The notes under the pieces: model-generated
Told to the model about the DNA's origin: nothing
The model's input: only the letters and a program-made list of their open reading frames with translations
The model's database searches: none
Made by a program: the position numbers and the translations under genes
Assembly (NCBI GenBank): GCA_025351615.1
Contig: JANXVP010000127.1
Coordinates: forward strand, 1-23,750
Source of the DNA: Ramlibacter sp.
GTDB taxonomy: Bacteria > Pseudomonadota > Gammaproteobacteria > Burkholderiales > Burkholderiaceae_C
Length of the DNA stretch: 23,750 bases
Direction of reading: 5' to 3'
Shown here: positions 7,803 to 14,489 of the stretch, piece by piece
Position numbering within the stretch: position 1 is the stretch's first letter
Layout: every line of letters begins with the position of its first letter

Positions 7803-9016
7803 CAGACGACCTGGCCCAGCTTGAAGATCGGCAGGTACATGGCCACGACGATGCCGCCGATGATGGTGCCCAGGATCACGATGATGATCGGCTCCATCAG
7901 GCTGGCCAGGCCGGCCACCATGTCATCGACCTCGGCTTCGAAGAAGTCCGCGGCCTTGCCCAGCATGTGATCGACCGAACCGGATTCCTCGCCGATCGAG
8001 CACATCTGCAGCACCATGCTGGGGAACAGGTTGGTGTTGGTCATGGCGACTGTCAGGCTGGTGCCGGTGGACACCTCCTGCTGGATCTTCTCGGTGGCCT
8101 TGGCGAACACCGAGTTACCCGATGCTCCACCGACGGAATCCAGCGCCTCGACCAGCGGGACGCCGGCGGCGAACATGGTCGACAGGGTGCGCGTCCAGCG
8201 TGCGATCACCGATTTGTAGATGAGACTGCCGAAGATCGGGAGTTTCAGCATCACGCGGTCCATGAAGGCCTGGACCTTCTCGTTGCGTTTCCATGCCTGC
8301 ATGAAAAAGTAAAGGCCACCGCCGATACTGCCGAAGATCAGCCACCAGTACTTGACGAAGATCTCGCTGATCGCGATCACTACCAGGGTCGGTGCCGGGA
8401 GATCGGCGCCGAACGAACTGAACACCTCCTTGAACGCGGGAATCACGAAGATCATGATCACCGCGACAACGACGAAGGCCACGACCAGCACCGAGATCGG
8501 ATACATCAAGGCCGACTTGATCTTGGACTTGATGGCCTCGGTCTTCTCCATGTAGATCGCCAGCCGGTCCAGCAGGGCTTCCAGGATACCGGCGGCCTCG
8601 CCGGCTTCGACCAGGTTGCAGTAGAGGTTGTCGAAGTACAGCGGGTATTTGCGAAAGGCGCCGGACAGCGAAGTGCCGGTCTCGACATCGGTGCGCACGT
8701 CGTTGAGCAGCTTGGTGACGCTGGCGTTGGCGTTGCCGCGGCCCACGATGTCGAACGACTGCAGCAGGGGCACGCCGGCCTTCATCATGGTGGCGAGTTG
8801 GCGAGTAAAGATTGCGATATCCTTGGGCTTGATGCGCTGGCCCCGCCGCATCCGCCGCTTCTTGATCTTGGTCGGCGAGACGCCCTGCCGCCGCAAGGTG
8901 GACATGACCTGGTTTTGTCCGGCGGCGCGTGTTTCGCCCCGCACCTGCTTCCCATTGCGGTCGCGGCCTTCCCATTCGAAGACGAACTCAGAAACTTTGG
9001 TTGCTGCCGTGGCCAT
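7802..9016 (-). CDS. pilC: Type IV pilus inner-membrane platform protein PilC
   Basis: PilC is the inner-membrane platform that couples the PilB and PilT motors to pilin polymerisation. It has 404 residues, the usual size, with two repeated GspF-type domains. Domain one starts near residue 70 (FTRQLATMMKAGVPLLQSFDIV), and the repeat of this signature is seen again in the second half (RTLSTMFAAGVPLVEALDSV); both are longer than quoted domain cores. Three hydrophobic membrane helices are visible, the last near the C-terminus (IIIVILGTIIGGIVVAMYLP). It starts 28 bp after pilB. Confidence 0.96.
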   Translation of the reverse strand: MATAATKVSEFVFEWEGRDRNGKQVRGETRAAGQNQVMSTLRRQGVSPTKIKKRRMRRGQRIKPKDIAIFTRQLATMMKAGVPLLQSFDIVGRGNANASVTKLLNDVRTDVETGTSLSGAFRKYPLYFDNLYCNLVEAGEAAGILEALLDRLAIYMEKTEAIKSKIKSALMYPISVLVVAFVVVAVIMIFVIPAFKEVFSSFGADLPAPTLVVIAISEIFVKYWWLIFGSIGGGLYFFMQAWKRNEKVQAFMDRVMLKLPIFGSLIYKSVIARWTRTLSTMFAAGVPLVEALDSVGGASGNSVFAKATEKIQQEVSTGTSLTVAMTNTNLFPSMVLQMCSIGEESGSVDHMLGKAADFFEAEVDDMVAGLASLMEPIIIVILGTIIGGIVVAMYLPIFKLGQVV

Positions 9017-9044
9017 GTCGAACTACCCCTCTTTTTCGCCCGTT

Positions 9045-10781
9045 TTATTCATTGGTGCAGCCAAGCACTTCCTCCAGCGAAGTGACGCCCAGCCGGACCT
9101 TGTTGAGGCCCGACGTGCGCAGGCTGTTGACACCTTCCTTCTTCGCCTGCTCGGCGATATCCAGCGCGCTGCCGTCGCGCAGGATGATCCGCTGGATCTC
9201 GTCGCTGATCGGCATCACCTGGTAGATGCCGACGCGACCCTTGTAACCGTTATTGCACATGCTGCATCCCACCGGCCGGTAAGGCGTCCACGTTCCGTCG
9301 ACGTCTTCGTCCTTGAATCCGGCATCCAGCAATGTCTCATGCGGAATGTCGGCCGGCGCCTTGCAGGTGGGGCACAGCCGTCTCGCGAGGCGCTGAGCCG
9401 TGATCAAAATCACGCTTGACGCGATGTTGAAGGGCGCGATTCCCATGTTGCGCATTCGCGTCAGGGTGGTCGGGGCGTCGTTGGTGTGCAACGTGGACAG
9501 GACCAGGTGACCCGTTTGTGCTGCCTTGATCGCGATGTCGGCGGTTTCCAGGTCCCGGATTTCACCTACCATGATGATATCTGGGTCCTGGCGCAGGAAT
9601 GACTTCAGCGCGGCCGCGAAGGTAAGCCCCGCCTTTTCGTTGACGTTGACCTGATTCACACCCGGCATGTTGATTTCAGACGGGTCTTCGGCCGTGGAGA
9701 TGTTCACTCCGGGCTTGTTCAACAGGTTCAGGCAGGTATAGAGCGACACCGTCTTGCCGGAGCCGGTCGGCCCCGTGACCAGCACCATTCCGTAAGGCCG
9801 CTGCACGGCGGCCAGCAGCCTTTCCTTTTCCACCGGGTCGTAACCCAGCGCGTCGACGCCGAGCTTCGCGCTGCTGGGGTCCAGAATCCGGATCACGATC
9901 TTCTCGCCGAACAGGGTGGGCAGGGTGCTGACCCGGAAGTCGATCACGCGGTCCGGGCCGACCTTCAGCTTCATCCGGCCGTCCTGGGGCACGCGCTTCT
10001 CGGAGATGTCCATCCGGGAGATGACCTTGATGCGCGAGGCCAGCTTGTCCTTGATCGCGACCGGCGGTGAAGCGATTTCGCGCAATTCTCCGTCCACGCG
10101 GAAGCGGACCCGGTAGGTGCTCTCGTAGGGCTCGAAATGCAGGTCGGACGCGCGCATGGTGAACGCGTCCAGCAGCATCTTGTGCAGGAACTTGACAACC
10201 GGCGCATCTTCAACTTCCGAAGGCGCCCCCTCGTTTTCCTCGACGACCGCCGACTCCATCGAGGCGTCGTCGAATTCGAAGTCGTCGCCGATGATGCTGT
10301 CCATCTGCTCGCTGGTCGTGGTGGCGTGGGCCTCGACCATCTTGGACAGCTTGTCGTATTCCGCGATGATCCAGTCGACCCCCATCTGGGTCGCGAACTT
10401 GATCTTCTCGGCGGCCTGGCTGTCAGAGGGATCCGCCGTGGCAACGATCAGCCGGTTGTTTCGCTTGCTCAGGACCACGACGCGGTAGTCCTGGCAGATC
10501 TTGGTGTCGAGCAGGTTCTTGGGCAGCCGTTGCAGGTCGATGGCTTCGAGGTCCAGCAGCGGGGCGCCAAACGCCGCCGACATCGTGTGGGCCAGGTCCG
10601 ATGCCGACACCGCGCCGGAGCCGGTCAGCTCGGCGATGAAACGGGTACGGTTGCTCTGCGCCTTGCGGTAGATGTCTTCAGCCGACTTCTGGCCCAGCTT
10701 GCCGGCCGAAATCAGCGCCCGCGCCAGACCTGGCAGGGCAAGGGCGGGGGCGTCGGTAACTGCGGGATCGACTGCGGCCAT
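9045..10781 (-). CDS. pilB: Type IV pilus assembly ATPase PilB
   Basis: PilB is the cytoplasmic hexameric ATPase that drives pilus extension. From the ATG at 10781 it has 578 residues, as in related Burkholderiales; a TTG 14 codons upstream opens the frame but the known family N-terminus MAAVD begins at 10781. An N-terminal MshEN-type c-di-GMP/regulatory domain is followed by the ATPase core: Walker A GPTGSGKT (K343), Asp box and Walker B with MVGEIRDLETADIA, the His box TGHLVLSTLHTNDA, and a zinc-binding tetracysteine (CPTC and CSMC). It heads the pilB-pilC-pilD-coaE-zapD-yacG block. No clear promoter motif was identified upstream. Confidence 0.96.
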   Translation of the reverse strand: MAAVDPAVTDAPALALPGLARALISAGKLGQKSAEDIYRKAQSNRTRFIAELTGSGAVSASDLAHTMSAAFGAPLLDLEAIDLQRLPKNLLDTKICQDYRVVVLSKRNNRLIVATADPSDSQAAEKIKFATQMGVDWIIAEYDKLSKMVEAHATTTSEQMDSIIGDDFEFDDASMESAVVEENEGAPSEVEDAPVVKFLHKMLLDAFTMRASDLHFEPYESTYRVRFRVDGELREIASPPVAIKDKLASRIKVISRMDISEKRVPQDGRMKLKVGPDRVIDFRVSTLPTLFGEKIVIRILDPSSAKLGVDALGYDPVEKERLLAAVQRPYGMVLVTGPTGSGKTVSLYTCLNLLNKPGVNISTAEDPSEINMPGVNQVNVNEKAGLTFAAALKSFLRQDPDIIMVGEIRDLETADIAIKAAQTGHLVLSTLHTNDAPTTLTRMRNMGIAPFNIASSVILITAQRLARRLCPTCKAPADIPHETLLDAGFKDEDVDGTWTPYRPVGCSMCNNGYKGRVGIYQVMPISDEIQRIILRDGSALDIAEQAKKEGVNSLRTSGLNKVRLGVTSLEEVLGCTNE

Positions 10782-10996
10782 GGCGATAGATATTCTCGAT
10801 GAAACCGCTTGTGACAGTTGCAAGGCGGACTGCGCGAATCATCGCTGATTGCCCAGCGGCTGTAAATCTTCAATCCCTGAAGTCGGGCCAAGTGTGGCGT
10901 GGGGGGGTCACTGGGCGGAAAAAGGCCGCAAGGGTAACAACCCCCGGGCCGTTTACCATTCCATTCGGCGCCGGCTTCGGCGCGATTGGCGTCTTT

Positions 10997-12166
10997 ATGA
11001 AAACCGACATTCCGGGACCGGATTCGCATCAGGAACTGCGTGAAGCCCTGCGGGCGCTCTGCGGGGCTTTCACCCCGGCCTATTGGCAAGGGGTGGACCT
11101 GGCGCGCGGCTATCCGGAGGAATTCGTCGATGCGCTGACCACGGCAGGATGGCTCGCGGCCCTGATTCCGCAGGACTATGGCGGTTCCGGACTCGGGCTG
11201 GCCGAAGCGTCGGTGATCATGGAAGAGATCAATTTCTCGGGGGGTAACGCAGGCGCATGCCATGGCCAGATGTACAACATGGGAACGCTGCTTCGCCACG
11301 GTTCGCCCACCCAGAAAAGCCTGTACCTGCCCGACATCGCGAGCGGCAAGCTGCGGCTGCAGACGATGGCGGTGACCGAGCCGACCACCGGCACGGATAC
11401 GACGCAGCTGAAGACGACAGCGGTGCGCAAGGGCGACCGCTACGTGGTCAACGGGCAAAAGGTCTGGATCTCGCGGATCCAGCATTCCGACCTCATGATT
11501 CTGCTGGCCCGTACCACGCCGCTGGCACAGGTGCAAAAGAAGAGCGATGGCATGAGCATCTTCGTGGTCGACCTGCGCCAGGCCATCGGCCATGGAATGA
11601 CCGTGCGGCCGATCGCGAACATGGTGAACCACGAGACCAACGAAGTGTTCTTCGATAACCTCGAGGTTCCGGTGGAGAACCTGATCGGCGAGGAAGGGCA
11701 GGGCTTCCGCTACATCCTGGACGGCCTCAACGCCGAGCGGACGCTGATCGCGGCCGAGTGCATCGGCGACGCCTACTGGTTCATCGACAAGGCGCGCCGG
11801 TACGCGGCCGGGCGGGTGGTGTTCAACCGGCCGATCGGCCAGAACCAGGGTGTCCAGTTCCCGATCGCCGATGCCTACATCGAGACCGAAGCGGCGAACC
11901 TGATGCGGTTCAAGGCCTGTGCGCTGTTCGACGCGGGCCAGCCATCCGGCGCGCAGGCGAACATGGCGAAATATCTGGCGGCCAAGGCGTCCTGGGAAGC
12001 GGCCAACGTCTGCCTGCAGACCCACGGTGGCTTCGGGTTCGCCCACGAATACGATGTCGAGCGAAAATTCAGGGAAACGCGTCTGTACCAGGTCGCCCCG
12101 ATCTCCACCAACCTCATTTATTCCTATGTCGCCGAGCACGTGCTGGGGCTGCCGAGGTCATTCTGA
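10997..12166 (+). CDS. Acyl-CoA dehydrogenase
   Basis: FAD-dependent acyl-CoA dehydrogenase that would introduce a 2,3-double bond into an acyl-CoA and pass electrons to ETF. From the ATG at 10997 it has 389 residues. Seen are the FAD/substrate motif MAVTEPTTGTDT (a variant of the usual TEPxxGSD) and the C-terminal helix QTHGGFGFAHEYDVERKFRE. The usual C-terminal catalytic Glu motif (YEGTxE) is replaced by APISTNLI (from residue 367). A glutamate is instead found in LNAERTLIAAE (E247), the position used by isovaleryl-CoA and long-chain enzymes, so that is the probable base. The 3' end overlaps the CoA-transferase start by one base (TGATG), so the two act as a pair. Substrate unknown. Confidence 0.9.
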   Translation: MKTDIPGPDSHQELREALRALCGAFTPAYWQGVDLARGYPEEFVDALTTAGWLAALIPQDYGGSGLGLAEASVIMEEINFSGGNAGACHGQMYNMGTLLRHGSPTQKSLYLPDIASGKLRLQTMAVTEPTTGTDTTQLKTTAVRKGDRYVVNGQKVWISRIQHSDLMILLARTTPLAQVQKKSDGMSIFVVDLRQAIGHGMTVRPIANMVNHETNEVFFDNLEVPVENLIGEEGQGFRYILDGLNAERTLIAAECIGDAYWFIDKARRYAAGRVVFNRPIGQNQGVQFPIADAYIETEAANLMRFKACALFDAGQPSGAQANMAKYLAAKASWEAANVCLQTHGGFGFAHEYDVERKFRETRLYQVAPISTNLIYSYVAEHVLGLPRSF

Positions 12167-13347
12167 TGCCGCTGCCTCTTGACGATATTACCGTGGTGTC
12201 GCTGGAGCATGCGATCGCCGCGCCGTTTTGCACCCGCCAGCTGGCAGACCTGGGCGCGCGCGTGATTAAGGTGGAGCGCCCCGGCAGCGGCGACTTCGCC
12301 CGCGACTACGACAGCCGAACCAAGGGCCTGGCTTCGCATTTCGTCTGGGTCAACCGGTCCAAGGAAAGCCTCACGCTCGACCTGAAGCAACCGCAGGCGC
12401 TGGCGGCATTGAAGGATCTCATCGTTAACGCGGACGTGCTGGTGCAGAACCTCGCCCCCGGCGCAACGGCGCGCATGGGACTCGGTTACGACGCCCTGAG
12501 CGTCGCGCATCCCCGCCTGATCGTCTGCGACATTTCCGGCTACGGCAACGACGGGCCATATCGCGACAGGAAGGCCTATGACCTGCTGATCCAGAGCGAG
12601 GCGGGCTTCCTGTCTGTCACCGGCACTCCGCAGGAGCCTAGCAAAGCGGGCAATTCGATCGCCGACATCGCTGCTGGAATGTATGCCTACACCGGAATTC
12701 TTGCGGCGCTCATGCAGCGCCAGAAGACCGGCCAGGGCTCGCACGTCGACGTGTCGATGCTGGAGGCGCTGTGCGAGTGGATGGGGTTTCCCTTGTACTA
12801 CACGTATGAAGGTGCCGCTGCGCCCTCGCGCAGTGGGGCGTCGCATGCGACGATTTATCCCTATGGCCCGTTCCAGGCGGGCGACGGCAAAACCATCATG
12901 CTTGGACTGCAAAATGAGCGGGAATGGAGGGCCTTCTGCGACCAGGTGCTGTTGCAACCAGCCGTGGCTTCCGATCCGCGCTTCAACAGCAATGCTGCCC
13001 GCAACGAGAACCGGGAGGCGCTGCGCACCGCAATTCACGAGACATTCCAGCGGCTGACGGCGCAAGAGGTGGTTGAACGCCTCGATCAGGCGCAGATCGC
13101 GAATGCTCGCGTGAACGACATGGCCGACGTCTGGGCCCATCCGCAGCTTCAGGCGCGCGGGCGGTTTCGCGATGTCGGCTCACCGGCCGGCATGATCAGC
13201 GCCTTGCTGCCGCCGGGGGCGAACAGCAGTTTCGACTACCGCATGGATCCGATTCCAGCGGTCGGCCAGCATAGCGAAGCCATCCTGCGCGAACTGGGTC
13301 GCGGCGACGCGGAGATCGCCTCGCTTCGCGCATCGAGCGCGATCTAA
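12166..13347 (+). CDS. CaiB/BaiF-family (class III) CoA-transferase
   Basis: Class III CoA-transferase that moves CoA between two carboxylic acids through an aspartyl-anhydride intermediate. It has 393 residues, typical of the family. The N-terminal motif APFCTRQLADLGARVIKVE and the first-domain signature GYGNDGPYRDRKAYD are present; D139 in that segment aligns with the catalytic aspartate of formyl-CoA transferase. Later motifs include GQGSHVDVSMLEAL. The coding start at 12166 overlaps the acyl-CoA dehydrogenase stop, so the likely pathway is activation of an acid to its CoA ester followed by dehydrogenation. Which acid is used cannot be told from sequence. Confidence 0.94.
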   Translation: MPLPLDDITVVSLEHAIAAPFCTRQLADLGARVIKVERPGSGDFARDYDSRTKGLASHFVWVNRSKESLTLDLKQPQALAALKDLIVNADVLVQNLAPGATARMGLGYDALSVAHPRLIVCDISGYGNDGPYRDRKAYDLLIQSEAGFLSVTGTPQEPSKAGNSIADIAAGMYAYTGILAALMQRQKTGQGSHVDVSMLEALCEWMGFPLYYTYEGAAAPSRSGASHATIYPYGPFQAGDGKTIMLGLQNEREWRAFCDQVLLQPAVASDPRFNSNAARNENREALRTAIHETFQRLTAQEVVERLDQAQIANARVNDMADVWAHPQLQARGRFRDVGSPAGMISALLPPGANSSFDYRMDPIPAVGQHSEAILRELGRGDAEIASLRASSAI

Positions 13348-13356
13348 AGGTGTCGG

Positions 13357-13542
13357 TTGGCAGACATGGGTCCAGCTCCTGGCCTGACGCTCGGTGACCC
13401 GGTGCTCGACCGGGAGCACGCCGAACTCCAGCAACTGATCGTGGCCTTGCTGCAGGCTCCGCCTGGAACCGCCAGGACGCGGGAACGCTTTGGCGGCGTT
13501 CCGGTCCAGGTCACCCGAGGCAGCCCATCGACCGGGTCCTAA
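13357..13542 (+). pseudogene. Truncated bacteriohemerythrin-like gene fused to an unrelated tail
   Basis: Reading from a TTG (13357, behind AAAGG) or an ATG (13366), the frame gives LTLGDPVLDREHAELQQLI, the start of a bacteriohemerythrin (a di-iron oxygen-binding four-helix protein). A complete member is about 130-150 residues and supplies five His plus two acidic ligands; here only the first His is left. After ALLQAP the reading switches to PGTARTRERFGGVPVQVT and then stops at residue 61. That tail matches another short sequence at 22870-22923, outside any gene. I read this as a deletion scar rather than a working small protein. It begins 9 bp after the CoA-transferase stop. Confidence 0.6.
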
Positions 13543-13544
13543 GC

Positions 13545-13564
13545 CTGGCCTGCGTCCAGGCCAG
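13545..13564 (+). terminator. Perfect 8-bp hairpin before the uspA promoter
   Basis: Arms CTGGCCTG and CAGGCCAG with a 4-base loop CGTC form a strong stem. No T-run follows, so it is not a classic intrinsic terminator, but it ends 12 bp before the uspA FNR-type box and may separate that promoter from the upstream CoA-transferase transcript. Confidence 0.4.
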
Positions 13565-13576
13565 TCTGGAGGATGA

Positions 13577-13618
13577 TTGAGATGGGTCAAGCCGGCATGC
13601 ACGGCCTCGCCCTATGGT
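13577..13618 (+). promoter_or_regulatory. FNR/ANR-type box with -10 hexamer upstream of uspA
   Basis: TTGAGATGGGTCAA at 13577-13590 matches the FNR/ANR consensus TTGAT-N4-ATCAA in 8 of 10 positions. A -10-like TATGGT lies at 13613-13618, which puts the predicted start of transcription near 13625 and the box centre at about -41.5, the class II activator position. The mRNA leader would be about 25 bases and contains the AAGGAG of uspA. Confidence 0.72.
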
Positions 13619-13649
13619 TGCATCAACGCAATCCGACAAGGAGTGGCCC

Positions 13650-14489
13650 ATGAAACTTTCACTGACTCAGCTGCTGGTACATATGGACCCCACGCCGCTG
13701 GCTGCGCGACGACTGGAAGCGGCATGTCGGATCGCGCAGGAGCAGGGCGCAGCCGTCACCGCTCTGTACGCGGTGACGTCCTTGCTGGCCGTGCTGCCGT
13801 TCTCGCCGGAGGGCGGAGGCGCAATGGTCGCGCCGTTGCGGGACATCGACGACGAGCGGCGCAAGCAAGCGCGCGAGCGCTTCGACCACGTGGCCGGCAC
13901 CGTGGCGGTGCGGCCGACCTGGGCCGAGGTGCGGGACGACCCCATGCTGCCGGTGTTTTCCCAGCAGGCGCTGTATGCCGATCTCTTGGTTTTGGGCCAG
14001 TACGATCCCGGCGATCCAACCGCCAGCGGCGTACCGCCCGACTTCGTCGAATCCGTCATGGCTGCAAGCGGCAAGCCCGCGCTGATCCTGCCCTATGCGG
14101 CCGTGCCGGTGGGTCTGGGCGAGACGGTGGCGATCGCCTGGAAGCCGTCACGCGAAGCGGCCCGCGCCGTCGCTGCCGCAATGCCGCTGCTGCAGCGCGC
14201 GCGCCAGGTTCACGTTGTGTCCTGGACTTCACCGGACGAAGCGGTGACAGGCGCCCGGCTCGACCTGCCGGGCTACCTGCAGAGGCACGGCGTGCAGGCG
14301 GTCTGGCATTGCCAGGCGGATGAGCCGCAAGACATCGGTGAGCTGTTGCTGTCGCGCGCGTTCGACCTTGAGGCCACGCTGCTGGTGATGGGCTGCTACG
14401 GCCACACCCGGGCTCGCGAGTGGGTCCTGGGCGGCGCCTCGCGTACGGTGCTGCGGTCGATGACCCTGCCTGTGCTGATGGCCCATTGA
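13650..14489 (+). CDS. Tandem-domain universal stress protein
   Basis: UspA-superfamily cytoplasmic protein of 279 residues with two consecutive USP domains (about 1-150 and 155-279). The second domain carries the ATP-binding loop pattern G-x2-G-x9-G in MGCYGHTRAREWVLGGAS; the first lacks a clear copy. Tandem USPs of this kind are often induced by low oxygen or starvation. The ATG at 13650 has AAGGAG at 13637-13642 and lies about 25 bases after the predicted transcription start; an in-frame ATG at 13614 is upstream of that start and is rejected. It is followed without gap by a P-type ATPase, whose probable TTG start overlaps this gene's stop codon. Confidence 0.92.
   Translation: MKLSLTQLLVHMDPTPLAARRLEAACRIAQEQGAAVTALYAVTSLLAVLPFSPEGGGAMVAPLRDIDDERRKQARERFDHVAGTVAVRPTWAEVRDDPMLPVFSQQALYADLLVLGQYDPGDPTASGVPPDFVESVMAASGKPALILPYAAVPVGLGETVAIAWKPSREAARAVAAAMPLLQRARQVHVVSWTSPDEAVTGARLDLPGYLQRHGVQAVWHCQADEPQDIGELLLSRAFDLEATLLVMGCYGHTRAREWVLGGASRTVLRSMTLPVLMAH

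Noticed and set aside
7637..9085. 482-residue plus-strand frame opposite pilC and pilD
   Set aside because: Shadow of conserved pilus genes; no domain seen.
10782..10996. Sigma-54 or other defined promoter between pilB and the acyl-CoA dehydrogenase
   Set aside because: No convincing -24/-12 or -35/-10 pair was found on either strand in this 215-bp gap; nothing else is seen there.
13474..13542. Rest of a hemerythrin in another frame (simple frameshift)
   Set aside because: None of the later helices or His/Glu ligand motifs could be found in any frame up to the uspA promoter.
13614..13649. Upstream in-frame ATG (13614) as the uspA start
   Set aside because: It overlaps the -10 element, lies before the predicted transcription start and has no ribosome-binding site; 13650 has AAGGAG at proper distance.
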